From contig NC_088681.1 of NCBI RefSeq assembly GCF_950023065.1, positions 4,216,001 through 4,280,000 of the forward strand: a stretch of DNA of 64,000 bases, in the 5' to 3' direction. How positions within the stretch are numbered: the first letter of the stretch is position 1; the number at the start of each line of letters is the position of its first letter. Source of the DNA: Planococcus citri. Lineage: Eukaryota > Arthropoda > Insecta > Hemiptera > Pseudococcidae. The notes beneath the pieces are model-generated. The model had not been told where the DNA came from. It saw only the letters and a list, made by a program, of their open reading frames with translations, and did not search any database. A program made the position numbers and the translations under genes. Shown here piece by piece: positions 1-11,877 of this stretch.

Positions 1-1474
1 TACTCGTACATTCGTATGTACCACTCAAAAAAGACGCAAGTCCCCAGCGAGTCGTGGATATCAGTCGAATGTAAAGAAAATTCTCATTTTCTCATGTACA
101 AATAACAATTTAGGTACTGGTTATATGTGTGTACTTTTGCACAGCAGCAGTCATAAACTCACACAAGCTCGCCATCGCCAGGCGGTGAACAAACGAAAGC
201 TCGGGGATATTACTAAAATAAAACGATGCAATCGCAGCAACGTCAAATTAAGGATGAAACGACACGTGATAATTTGCACCCGAGAGATAAATTAACGACG
301 ATATTGGTATTTTAGTTATTACTAGTGCACGATTTACACTGCAGTTTACACAGTGGGCAAAAAAAAATTCCAACTACACGTAGCGTCGTCCTGTACCATT
401 GAACTGTGATGTACGGGTGCGGGTACCTTGTGTCAGTGTACGAGTTTGAAAACTAATACCATCGGAAGAGTATACAGTCGTCATCGCTGAAAGCAATCGT
501 CCATCGTGTACAAAATACACGGTAAATTAGCCTTCGATAAATTGCATATACCGGTAGCTCTCGATTCGATTGTGCAGTGCAATATATTTATTACATCGAG
601 AGAGTAAGTATATATCGAGCTCGCTGCAAACTGACAAAAAGAGAGAACCGTTCTGTGTTTCTTTCTCTCTTTTTCGCTATGATCACAATTGAAATTAATT
701 AGATCGAGTCGCGGTACACTCGTAATTCGCGCATTCGCGTTCTCTTTAATTAAGCCCGAATGTAGAAAAATGTTTTTTAATTTTCCTATGCACAAACGTT
801 CGAGTATACCTAACCTACCAAAACGAATATTTAATTTGAACCGGCATCGGCAGTAGCGTCGTTTATCGATATAAATGCCGCTAAAAACACAAGAGTACGA
901 AATTGAGACGAGAGAGAAGCTATCCATTACCGAGTATTTTTTTCCCCACGTCGACTCATTTGTGCAGATGGAAACGGATGAAGTTTCGCAGCAACGATGC
1001 GGTATAAACTTTTCGAGTACTTTTTGACGATCGGGCCGCAACTTTTGTAATGAAATTTAAAATTTTATTCGCTTTTTGTTTCTTTTTACTCATACACGTT
1101 CGGTGTTGGTATATCGAGTTTAACAAAACCGCCTAGGTACATTCATTCGACCTGGTATTTGTTCATTAAAGATACGATTAGGTTTTTTTTTGTGGGTATA
1201 CGTTATTTTTGGGCTTGCAATATCGCCTTGATTATTTCTAACCCCTGCTAATCTGTCTTTTTTGCGATGCAGCAACCTATGCTGTGTGTCCAGGATTTTA
1301 AAGAAAAACGATTTTTTCAGACTTTTTACAATTTTCCTGCAGAACTTTTACCAGATTTGCAGATCTGTTGATTGTCAACTACATTACAAACAAATAGCTG
1401 GGGGGGTTCGATTTTTTGCACGTCATCCGCAGCTAGTTTTATCAATTAGATAATTCACACATTTTAACCATAAT
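1..1474. other. Unassigned unique-looking DNA
   Basis: No repeat, transposon or recognisable gene is visible. A 186-codon open frame on the minus strand (481-1041) has no recognisable domain and a composition typical of chance frames. A 28-codon frame at 1050-1136 (+) begins with a signal-peptide-like stretch (MKFKILFAFCFFLLIHV) and is discussed as a weak first-exon candidate. Confidence 0.5.
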
Positions 1475-1707
1475 GGTTCCAGGAGCATCACCCAAAGCAC
1501 ATCTACAAAAGAAATGTGGAAAAAAGTCGTAAAAAAGTTCAAATCCTTAAAGGAAGTTATATACCTACTGCAATACCCTACTTAGTAGATGGCAACACTG
1601 AAATAAAATCAATAGATGACATTGCAAACACCTTAGCTAGATCCTTTTCAAAAGCTTCTGCAACTGCCTCTTATAGCTTTGCTTTCCAAACACTAAAAAC
1701 ACAAATG

Positions 1708-2087
1708 AAGAGTGATATTCCAAAACTCGCTTTGTCCATTTCCACAATTTTTCAGGAAAAAGGAAAAACAGTTTCCCTTTAAATTAGTAAATTGGCTTTT
1801 TAGACGAGTTTAACACTTTATTTGGGTGGATTTATGATGTAGGAGTGTAGGTATACACTTCATCCACCAGATACTGCTGGAAAAAATTTCAATAAAAATG
1901 GACAAAGCGCGTTTTGGAACATTATTTTTTTTTTAATTTTTAGTGAATTGGCTATTTAGTTGAGTTTAACACCTCATTTTGGTAAGTTGATGATGTAGGA
2001 ATGTGAGTTGATACTTCATCTACCAGGTACCGCTGAAAAACACACTTTGATAAAAATGGACAAAGGGAGTTTTGGAATATCACTCTT
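1708..2087. mobile_element. 380 bp inverted-repeat transposon (MITE) nested in the LINE
   Basis: The ends are inverted repeats of about 34 bp with one mismatch: 1708-1741 begins AAGAGTGATATTCCAAAACT and 2054-2087 is its complement. The element is flanked by near-identical hexamers, CAAATG (1702-1707) and CAAATA (2088-2093). Reading across the flanks without the insert keeps the LINE frame (...LKTQ, then ESTPLDFSS...), so this is an insertion and not part of the LINE. Inside, a ~131 bp segment is present twice (1791-1921 and 1947-2077), and each copy carries a further internal copy of the terminal AAAATGGACAAAG motif. No coding capacity. The superfamily is undetermined. Confidence 0.85.
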
Positions 2088-2093
2088 CAAATA

Positions 2094-3450
2094 GAATCCA
2101 CCCCCTTAGACTTTTCATCTCAAAATCTAGAACCATACAACTCTCTTTTTTCTCTTGAAGAGCTAAATCATTGTCTAAACTACAACATTAAAGATTCATC
2201 CACTGGACCTGATGAAATTCACCCTCACATGTTAAAGTACCTTTCAGACACCGGAAAAGAAGACTTACTTCAGTTATATAACAAAATTTGGACTTCTGAT
2301 TCCTTCCCAAAATTGTGGAAAACTGCAACAATCATTCCAATATTAAAACCTGATGAAAACCCAAATCTGGCATCTAGTTATCATCTCATCTCCTTAACTT
2401 CAGTTCCTTGCAAATTACTTGAAAAAATGGTTATTCAACGTCGTAATTGGTATTGATTCCTCAAACTCTCTTAGCATTTATCAAAGTGGTTTCAGAAAGA
2501 AAAGATTTATCCCAGACCACCTCTTTAGTCTCCAAAAAGAAATTAGTTCGGCCTTCCAGAATGAAGAAAGTGTTCTTTCAGTCTTTTTTGATGTTGAAAA
2601 GGCATTTGATAAAGCCTGGTATTATAAAATTCTCCAAAAATTACATTAAATTGGAATTAGAGGACATTTGGCCTACTTTATTCAGAATTTCTTAACAAAC
2701 CGTACTTTTAGAGTGAGCGAGTTAACAATACATACTCAACATTTTTTGAAATTGAAAATAGAGTCCCCCAAGGTTCAGTTCTTAGCACAGTTTTATTTAT
2801 ACTTTTGATTGATGAATGATGACATTTCCAATGTTGTTTCTAGACCCATTTCTCTGAGAATCTTTGCTTATGATATAAACATTTCCTTCTGTTCAAATAA
2901 TATTCAACTAGCTCTTCAAGTAATCCAAGAAACCCTTGAAAAAATTGAATCATGGACAGATTCCAATGGTCTAACCTTCTCAGAGTCAAAAACCCACTGT
3001 ATACTTATCACAAAAAAAAAAAAAGATTCCTCCAGATCTCATTTTCAACTTTGAAGGACACTCATTATATAATTCAAAACCACTACTAAATTTCTTGGCT
3101 TAACTTTTGATAGAAAACTAAACCGGACTCCTCATTTCCTAAAAGTAAAATCAGATCTCATGAAACGCCTAAATCTGTTGAAAATAATCAAAAATACCAA
3201 GTATAATCTATCCCGCAAACTATTACTTCACTTGTATAAATCTCTAATTCGCAGTAAAATTAAGTATGGAAGCCCATGTTTTGCAAATATTTCAAATAAG
3301 ACTTATAATATCTTAAAAACAATTTAAAATTCAGCCGTAAGGATCTGTGTAAGAGCCCAGTATTCCTCTCCAATGGATTGCATTTATTGTGAAGCAGCAG
3401 AATTACCCCAAGATCTTAGAAGAAACCAACCCTTCCCATCCACTCTGAAA
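2094..3450 (+). pseudogene. LINE reverse transcriptase domain, frameshifted
   Basis: The frames contain SSTGPDEIHPHMLKYL (RT block 1), FPKLWKTATIIPILKP followed by SSYHLISLTSVPCKLLEKM (block 2), SGFRKKRFIPDHLF, motif A FFDVEKAFDKAW near 2584-2622, VPQGSVLSTVLF near 2765-2800, and a motif C region reading FAYDIN at 2863-2880. In the family motif C is FADD; here the first aspartate codon is TAT (2869-2871), giving Tyr. A thumb-like region (FLGLTFDRKL, YKSLIRSKIKYGSP) follows to about 3440. Frameshifts lie near 2440 and 2740, and stop codons near 2647 and 2812. The enzyme would have copied LINE RNA at a nicked target, but this copy cannot be functional. Confidence 0.9.
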
Positions 3451-3517
3451 CTCAATTAACCCACCCAACTCCCAACATTTTGATCATATAGAAGGACCCA
3501 TTTTTAATTTCATCACA

Positions 3518-4445
3518 ATGTTGAATGATCTTCAAATCAATCCTAAAACACTCATCCAAAAACCAATATTATATCCTCCTTGGCCCCTCAAACCTCCACA
3601 AGTCAATACACAACTTATTAACTACTCAAAAAATAACCACTCTTCACTAGTAATGAAACAAAACTATCTCGAACTCTTATCAGAATACAAAAAATCCAAT
3701 CTCTGCTTTACAGATGGATCAAAAATACCAACACTTCATTCAGGGTATGCCTACTCTATTAATGATAGAATTTCAAATTTTAAAATCCATAACTGCTCTT
3801 CAATCTACATAGACTGCCGAACTCGCAGCTATTTTCCACTGCCTCTGTGATATATTCACTTATGAATCAGAAAATAAGTCTTTCTTAATTCAGAGTGATT
3901 CCCTCAGCTCATTAACTGCTATCCAAAATCTATTTTCTGACCACCCCCTAATTCAAAATATTCATAAAACTCTATTTGATTTACAAAATTCAAACTTCTC
4001 CATCCAGTTTATGTATGTAACCAGCCATGTTGGAATCACAGGAAATGAAATTGTAGATGAAAATGCAAAATCTGCAACTACTCTTTCTCCTCTCACATTT
4101 ATCACAGCTGATGACCTTAAATCTATCTTCATCCAAAACACACTTAAGAAATGGCAAAACTTTTGGTCCCTCCAAACATCAAACAAGCTCTTTCACCACA
4201 AAAAAACTACTCAGCCTTGCAAAAACTTATCTCAACTAAATAGACTTGAAGAAATCATTATAACCAGATTGAGAATTGGTCACACAAAAATCACCCACAA
4301 TCACCTCTATGAAAAGGCCCCAAAACCCACATGCCAGTTCTGCCTGTCAGAACTTATATCTGTCCAACACTTACTACATATTTCACTGTCCCTCCTTGCA
4401 TCAGCACAGACTATCCCTACAAATAGATGAAAGATCCCTATTCAT
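3518..4445 (+). pseudogene. LINE RNase H domain and C-terminal Cys/His segment, frameshifted
   Basis: The frame beginning near 3518 contains LCFTDGSK (first catalytic Asp, near 3712), then shifts. The continuation reads TAELAAIF (catalytic Glu codon 3819-3821), IQSDSLSSL (catalytic Asp codon 3897-3899) and SHVGITGNEIVD (4023-4060). All four positions of the RNase H catalytic set are therefore recognisable, across at least one frameshift. Downstream, RLRIGHTKITHNHLYEK followed by CQFC and QHLLHIS matches the conserved tail of RNase H-bearing LINE ORF2 proteins. The frame breaks again near 4380-4430. Confidence 0.88.
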
Positions 4446-4563
4446 ACCAGACGACCCTTCCGAAATTAAAAAACTTGACCTTACCAACTCGATTTAAATC
4501 TCACACTAGCTAGTGCCTTACTCACACGACGGGTGTAATAATCAAAAGTAATTACAAACACCC

Positions 4564-4583
4564 AAAAAAAAAAAAAAAAAAAA
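4564..4583 (+). other. Poly(A) tail of the LINE
   Basis: Twenty consecutive A residues end the element about 70 bp after the last ORF2 remnant, as expected for target-primed reverse transcription of a polyadenylated RNA. Confidence 0.8.
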
Positions 4584-6700
4584 TACAGAGAAAACCGTTT
4601 TAAATGATAAGTTATCTTTTGCCTTCACTTTGCTTGAGCCACTCGACTTTTTTCAAATTTTCTGAAAACTAATTTTTCAAAAGCAACGAGATAGTTATAC
4701 AAAATCTTGAGTAAGGAAAGAAATGAAAATTTTGCAGGTCTTTGCATAATTTTTTTTTAATTCAAAAAAGTGGTCCAAAAATCACAAAAATGTCTTAATT
4801 TAGGATTTTAATGAATCAATGAATGAATATTTAATTCAACGAAATACAAGTGCAAATTACACAATGCGAATTATAAAAAATAAAAAATTTATAATCATCG
4901 TATGCACATGAAATTTCAGGAAATTACTTAATCATTTCTGATGAAAAAAATTGGAATTAATTTCACAAAATTTATGATACATCTGGCAATAATTTTAAAA
5001 ACATGGAAGCCGATAAACTTCTAAAAATCGCAGCTGTAAAAATTCTACCAAATTACATATAAGAGGGGACGAAAATTTCAATCGTAAAACAATTCTCAGA
5101 ATTTTTAATGCTTCAAAACAAATAAACCCATTACGCTGAAATTACCAAAAATTAATTTGGTACCGAAAACCATTTTTGTAGAGCACGTTTTCTTCCACAG
5201 CAATTTCCGCTACAACGAATTTTACTCGATCATGCTGCATATTATATCAAATGACATTGCGACTCATTAAATATGTCAAAAAAATTGCACAAGATCAAGA
5301 GTACGTATTTGTGAACTCGGTGTACGGATATGAAAGACTTGTTCGCGGCGAATACTATACTAACACGAGTGATTTCGCATTCATGAATACCGAATTATGT
5401 GGATTGTGGATTGGCCTTTAGCTTAAATAATTATGTATTTAATGTAGGTACTTTGCAACTCGGTGTTTTAGAATGCATTCTGGTACACAGTACATAGTAT
5501 ACAGTATACACGATGCCTAGGTTAATATACCACGACCCAGGGGTATGAAAATTTATCGACCGTCTTAAAAGAAAACGCCAAAACCACCTTAATGACTTCA
5601 CGCAATTTAAAATTACTACCAGAACGGATATACCTACACACGTTGGTAGAGTGGGGCGAGGAGTTTGAATTTTTAAACATTCGTGTGATAAATTGGTCGA
5701 CAAGCGTGGCCAAATCGTCGCCAACGTGCGCTGTTATAATAATTATCACACCTGCTTCGCGAGTCCGAGCGTTAAAAAGATCGCCGAGAAGGTAAATTAA
5801 TTTACGAAAATTACCCTCACACTTGTATACTTTCGAAGCAGAGTGTCGAAGCGATCGTTTTCAATATACTGTTAATTTGCTCGCGTGATGATAATGGTAT
5901 ACCTGAAAGGTTAGACAGTTTGAAGAATGCTGCAAATCAACAGAAGACAGACCATCTCACCCCCTAATACTCATCCACTCGAACTTCGATGATCGGAAAA
6001 AGCTCTCTGTTGCTCAGACAAGTTATAATTTGGCACGTAGAGCTAAACACTTCTATTTTTCGATCAGCATCTGCTCGGTAAATAAACTTATCATTCACCT
6101 CGACTTATGTCTGCCTCGCACTTGTACATCTTATTCAAACTTGTGCCAAAATATTCTCATTTGTCGATAAAATCGCGAGGTTTGTTTACTCTTTTTTGTC
6201 GTAATTTTGCTTTATGCAATATATTCCATCTATCAGTACAATCCTTTCATCTTTAAAGATTTAAAATGCGGAAATATTAATTCAGAATCATGACAAAAGT
6301 GTTGGAAGAAAAATTGTAAAAACGTCTAGAAAAACCGTAGAAAATTTTCTTGAAAGTTAGAAACAGACCAAAGGGGGAAGGGACAAAGGAAAACTTATAA
6401 TGTAAGGACGGGTGTCATTGTCAAAGTTCATTTTTTCGGTCTCTCTGTCTAGATCAATATTTGAAATTTCCAGAGGATTTTGAAAATTCGCTGGTCCCTC
6501 CAAAAAGGTCAACACACTGGATGATATCTTGCCCAAAGCATCGCTCGTTATGTTCCTTTTTTTGAAAAATTGATTTTTTTTCGATTTTCTCTGGAATTCA
6601 TAAATTGCTTGAAAATTTACTTTTGAGTTCACTATCAATGTTACAGTTTTTTTTGGTTATTAATTTTCAAAAAATTAATTTCTTTATGCACCTTGAGAGG
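4584..6700. other. Unassigned AT-rich DNA
   Basis: No supported gene or repeat. Open frames here (for example 5431-5795 on both strands) overlap one another, are under 100 codons and show no domain. The 6350-6660 stretch has local similarity to 7800-7870 (TTTGAAATTTCC...CGCTGG) and may be the edge of the array that follows. Confidence 0.4.
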
Positions 6701-7720
6701 TGCCTTGACAAATAGTTTCGTCTTTTTTTCGTGAAAAATGCCAAAAAGTTCTTACCCCCCCCCCCCCCACCAAATGACCCTAGTCTCGATTTTCTACACA
6801 AAAAAAAGTCTCACTTAATTTATATGAACAAATCATTTCGAAAAAGTTTTGTCAACAATTGCCAAAAACTTCTGTTTTTTTTGCCAAGTATTGGCTAAAG
6901 TTTTCGGTTTTTGTAATGAAAAGAAGCGTCAATTTTTTCAGCCCACAATCCAAAATATACCCCCCCCCCCCCCACCCTCCTTTTGGAGGCCAATTTTTTT
7001 TTGAAAAGTCTCGATTTTTCGCTTGAAATAATTATAAAAATTTCTTGCCTGTAATTTCCGAAAAATCCTGCTTTTTGCCAAAAATTGACAACAATTTAAA
7101 AAGTTCCAAAAAGACTTGATTTTTTTACAAAAATTACCCAAAAGTCTAGTTTTGAAAAATGTTCATTTTTGTCAAAAATTGTGCTTTTTGCTAAAATTAT
7201 CAAAATCTTGTTTTTTGACAAAAATTCTCATTTTTTATCAAAATTACAAAGACTCACGTTTAGCAGCAATTTCCAAAAATTTACCTGAAAGTTTTTTTTC
7301 TTTTATAAAGTTGCAAAAAAAACCTCGATTTTTCGACAAAAATTGCAAAAATGTAAAAGTCTCGCCAATATAATTGCCAAAAATCGTCAAATTCTTGCTT
7401 TTTAATAAAAATTTTGTTTCAGAAAAATTGCTGAAGGTTTTTTTTTGACAAAATTTCCAAAGTCTTGCATTTTGCTAAAAATTCTTGTTTCTTCAAAAAT
7501 TTACACACATTTTCGTTTTTCAACAAATTTGTGTTTTTTGTAAAAAAATCCCAAAATGAATTACTTTTTATTCAAAAGTTCTCCAGAAATCTTGTTTTGT
7601 GCCCGAAATTGAGTATTTTTGCAGAATTGTAAAAAATTCTGATTTGGTTGTCAAAAATTGCCAAAAAGATTCGCTTTTTTATCAAAAAATTTCAATATAC
7701 GTGGATAATTCAACGTTTGG
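6700..7720. repeat. Degenerate A/T-rich tandem array
   Basis: The stretch is built from diverged versions of a motif close to TTGACAAAAATTGCCAAAAA alternating with TCTTGCTTTTTT, spaced roughly 40-50 bp. Two poly(C) runs (about 6757-6769 and 6961-6973) lie in its left part. Similar motifs recur near 46450-46700, 49250-49740 and 56770-57080. Open frames here (for example 6938-7141 minus, 7116-7373 plus) are repeat-derived and rich in K, F and L. Confidence 0.6.
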
Positions 7721-10487
7721 AAATCAATACCCAGAATCATTCGTTCGAGTTGTATTCCATTTTTTAAAATCAATGGTTTACTTTTTGCTTACTACATCCT
7801 AAAGTTCATTTTTGGCCCTTCCAAGGCGATTTGAAATTTCCGCAGAAAATTGAAAAATCGCTGGAGTCGCCAGATTACCTCAAAACTAATATTTGTTGAT
7901 GTGTGGGAGTTGGATTAAAGATATTATTCACAGTGTTTCACTTTGCTCAAAAATTTTTTTGTTATAAAAAAAGTTAATTCTGGGACCTGATATTTTAGTT
8001 TTTCTTTGGGGGGGGGGGACTTTGGATTTTTTTTTTGAACTTGACCAAAATTTGGAGGTCTTACTCACTACCTAGTGACAGTTAGGGGTGTTGAGATCTC
8101 ATTTTGAAAATTGATTTATTCAAAAAGGTAGACTTCAGCCTCCCCCCTCCTACATAATGTGTAGTGTACTGTAATGGTAATTTTAAGGGACATTTTGAAA
8201 AAATTTCAGAATATTGGATCGGCTGGCTGGAACTTTGTGAATTGTCTTTCCTGGTCTTATTTACATACCTACAACATTTTGAAATTCATTGGTAAAGTTC
8301 TCGCTATTTCTGCATTATTCGTTTTCGATAAAAGTCTAGCTCAAAAACACGAATTTTCTCCCTGTTTCTTCGAGTTGAATTTGCTTGTAAATTCACATCT
8401 TCAGATGAAACTACTTTAATTCAAATCAAACTTCTCGATTCTCAGCTCAAATGTTTTTTTTTATTTATTTTTTATTTTACAATGTGAAAAAACCTTTTTA
8501 CAGTTTCTATAACATCATACATTCGTTAATAAAAAACCGAACGACCTCGATGTAACGTTATATGTAATTCCAAGCAGCAAAGAAGTTCATAGTATTATAA
8601 TCGTTCTTTCGCTAATTTGTTTTTTTTTTTATATTTGCCAAATTTCAATATTCGAGCGTAAAAAAACACGTGAAGAAAAAACCACGTATTCGTAAAGCCA
8701 CACACGTTTTTATAGTAACAGTTAGCATATCTTTCTAAACATAACGTGTCTTGTGTTCTTAATGAGTACAATAGACTCAAGGACGCTCATAAGGGCGTGT
8801 GTAACTATAATCTTTGCCGTTAAAGGTTAAAAATAGAATTTCTCGAACTTAAAAATTTACTATCATATTTTTTGTTACCTTTTTCTCTTTTTCAGGAAAC
8901 TGAATTTTTCGTGGAATTGTGTAGAGATTAGTAACCACTTTTGTTACATCTTTTCGATGACAGTGCACTTTGTTCATTTTCAAAAGTTCAAGGTGGTGAA
9001 CTGATGATCAATGAACGAGATTCATTAATTATAATTATCTAGAAAATATGAAGTTTCTGTCTTTTTTTTCAAAATCTATAATCCTCTGTACATACTGTAC
9101 AGCAGCAAAAGAAGAAAAAAGCTCGCATTTCTTCACAAAAATCTCACAGCTTAATCGACCAAATCTTTAGTCTACTGGCTGCCATACGAGTACATGATAC
9201 ACTTTCACCCCTTTTCAATCCTCTATACCTAACCTAAATCCAACCAAGTTCATTTTGCACGCTTTTGCTCCAGTGAAAGCAGCATTTGTATACACCATAA
9301 GAGAGTATATAATACCACCAGCCACAACCTACCCATACAAAAAATATGAGCCCTATTCGCAAACACTTCTTTTTTATTTCATCTCACCACCAGTATAACA
9401 AACGTAATTCCATCGCACCCGGTGAAAAATCCCGGTAACTTCGAAGCTCATCAAATCAACACAATAGGCGTTTTTCGCGGTAAAAATGAGTTTTTAAGAA
9501 ACAAAGCGACGTAATAAATGGATCTTTGTGAGGACATCGAGCTTCGTATATACGAGTACGTGAAATAAAACTGCAAAAAAAAAAAAAAAAAAGGAACTGA
9601 AAAAAGAAGAATCCACGTTAAATTATAAAGGTACATTCATCCGAACGTAATTAAACCTCGAATGCTGCTATTCTGCTCATTGTCACTTTTTCTATTTCAC
9701 GACGTCGCATCAATTAAGGCGATTTTTTCTTATATTACGTTTAGTTCTATATACGTAAGAACAAAATTGTCTCGTATATCGTCCTATACAGAATGAATCC
9801 TGCTTCCACTTCCTATACTTAGTCGATTTCGTTGAATTTGTAATCGCCAGATGAAATCTATAACTTCACTTAGAAGTTTTTTGGAAAATGTTTCCCTCTG
9901 GTCTTTTTTTATTATTTTAAGGATGTTTTGAAATAAAATAAAATTTGGCCAATGGCTCGGAATATAGAAACGTTTATTTTCTATGCACCTCTAGGTACAA
10001 AACCAAATGTGAGCAGAGAGATGTCCTTCCAAACTCTGCCTCCCCATATCTCAGGGTTTCTCTTCCTCTTTGTATGGAGCCTCTTTCAAAGGCATGACAA
10101 CGTTTTGTGTCGGGGGGGGGGCTGAAATTTTCTCAACTTATTTCGCCAGATTTTCCCAACTTTTCACCCCTAGACACCTCCTCACAGTATTTTCGTACTA
10201 ATTCGCCATATGTGGTTTGAACAAATTTTGGAAGCCGAAGGGCGAGTTGGAAACAAAAATGTTGAATCATTTTGAATGTTCAAAAACGATGCTTTTACAC
10301 TTGACAAAAAATTTAAATTATTCCATTGTGAGGATGGTAGTGAAATCAAAAATCAAAAATTCGCAAATTTTTCGTGTTTTTTTTGCCTTTTTGGCCTTTG
10401 AAAATCAAATTCAAATAGAGAAAAGAATATTTTCGATTTTGACCGAGCGATTCGATGGCAAAGGCTTCAGAAAATTCACGAAAAAAT
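7721..10487. other. Unassigned DNA with simple-sequence runs
   Basis: No gene supported. A poly(A) run at about 9576-9592 could be a decayed retroposon tail, but no element body is recognisable upstream of it. Poly(G) runs occur near 8010 and 10112. Confidence 0.35.
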
Positions 10488-10617
10488 TCTCATGACGATT
10501 TTAGCCCCCTCCCATGAAAACCAAGCTGACCCCACCAGAATAACTGAAATTTGTAGTTTGGCTTTTCTGGTGGGGTCAGCTTGGTTTTCATGGGAGGGGG
10601 CTAAAATCGTCATGAGA
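10488..10617. repeat. Perfect inverted repeat, 53 bp arms and 24 bp loop
   Basis: Positions 10488-10540 are the exact reverse complement of 10565-10617; the arms contain AGCCCCCTCCCATGAAAACC and its complement. The spacer is 10541-10564. The right arm is also the left end of a tandemly duplicated unit, so the left arm looks like an inverted copy of that unit's start. Confidence 0.95.
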
Positions 10618-11140
10618 GTCTATTTTACTGACAAGGGACCTTTTAGAGACGATGGAACTTGAAATTTTGAAATTTTAAAAATTTTTCTTTGAATTGGTTT
10701 TTTTCCAAATTTTTGAAAATTGAGGGGCCTACCGCAACCCGAATTTTTTGAAAATGGAAAAAATAAAAAATAGGGAATTATTTTCTATCCAAAGGACACC
10801 ACTTTGTGGGGTTGGAAGGAGGAAAGACCAAAAACAACCAATTTTAGGACATCTCACATAATATACAAATTTCAGCTATTGTGGGGGGTCAGCTTGGTTT
10901 TCATGGGAGGGGGCTAAAATCGCCATGAGAGGCTTTTTTACTCAAAAAGGACCTTCTAGAGATGATGGAACTCAAGATTTTGAAATTTCGAAAATTTTTC
11001 TTCGAATTAAGTTTTTTTTTCAAATTTTTGAAAATTGAGGGGCCCACCGCAGCCCGAATTTTTCGAAAATGGAAAAAATAAAAAATAGGGAATTATTTTC
11101 TCACACGAGGTCACCACTTTAGGGGGTGGGAGCGGAAAAA
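10565..11140. repeat. Tandem duplication, ~315 bp unit, two copies
   Basis: The unit beginning GGTCAGCTTGGTTTTCATGG occurs near 10574 and again near 10888. Both copies continue through GGACCTT...GATGGAACT, a T-rich tract, AAAATTGAGGGGCC, CACCGC or TACCGC, and AAAAAATAGGGAATTATTTTC. The second copy is shorter at its right end (near 11140). Noncoding; possibly part of an unrecognised element whose left end is the neighbouring hairpin. Confidence 0.85.
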
Positions 11141-11871
11141 ATCGCACATTTTTTCTTTACCATGTAGTTAAGGACCACCCTAGTACTTACGTACATGACG
11201 TCAGATCGTTGAGATCGTTGTCCAAACCCTCCTTATATTATTAAAGGGTTCGCGACAAGGATGTTAGAATGGGAGATTTATGAGATCTCTATTTAGCAAC
11301 GTATGTGGCGGCATTCCACCCCCTGTGACAGGTCAATTAATCAATGATCTCGCGGCTCGCGTCGTGATGACATTTATGATAGAAGATAGGGTTTAAGAAT
11401 ATTATTTATGAGCTCTGTACTTGTACATAGCAATTCTCGCGCATTGCGCATATACCACCATTCTTTAGGGGTTGGGATTTTGCTGCTATGTACGTCTTTA
11501 TATTAGAGATTTCTTGAAAAAAATCCTCACTTGGTATCGGTAAATACGCGTTAGCTGGTTCCTTGTCACCTGTTAATATAACGGATCGTGGATGCGCCCC
11601 CAGGGAGGCCACAATCGAGTGATGGTTATTTGTACCCTCTTCTAGCGAGGTAATTCAATTTGTTTTATTATATTGATCGATCCCGTGATCGATAAATAGT
11701 ATCTTTTTGGTAAGTAGTTTGATTATGCAAAGTGCTACGCGCTATCTCGTTTAGTTAAGTTCCATCGATGCCTTTAGTATTGGGGAGGCCATAGATAGAG
11801 ATGGAAAAAAGCGTATAGTGTTCTGTAAGTAGTGAAATATGTATACTATTTAATTATAAGTTTTTTGTCAT
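11141..11871. other. Unassigned DNA
   Basis: No supported gene, repeat or RNA. It ends at the 6 bp target duplication of the next element. Confidence 0.4.
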
Positions 11872-11877
11872 AGTACG

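Larger units (their letters stand above)
1475..4583 (+). mobile_element. Degenerate RNase H-bearing non-LTR retrotransposon (I/Jockey-like LINE), 5' truncated
   Basis: Successive frames on the plus strand read, in order, a pre-RT linker (STKEMWKKVVKKF; then YLVDGNTEIKSIDDIANTLA), the reverse transcriptase fingers and palm (2094-3400), an RNase H domain (3700-4060), a cysteine/histidine segment with CQFC near 4330 and a 3' poly(A) tract (4564-4583). This order is that of LINEs which carry RNase H after RT. ORF1 and the endonuclease are absent, so the copy is 5' truncated near 1475. Many frameshifts and stops make it inactive. A smaller inverted-repeat element sits inside it at 1708-2087. The exact 5' junction and any target duplication of the LINE could not be fixed. 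Clade assignment is inference. Confidence 0.9.

Noticed and set aside
481..1041. 186-codon minus-strand ORF
   Set aside because: Longest non-repeat frame, but no domain, no family resemblance and random-looking composition.
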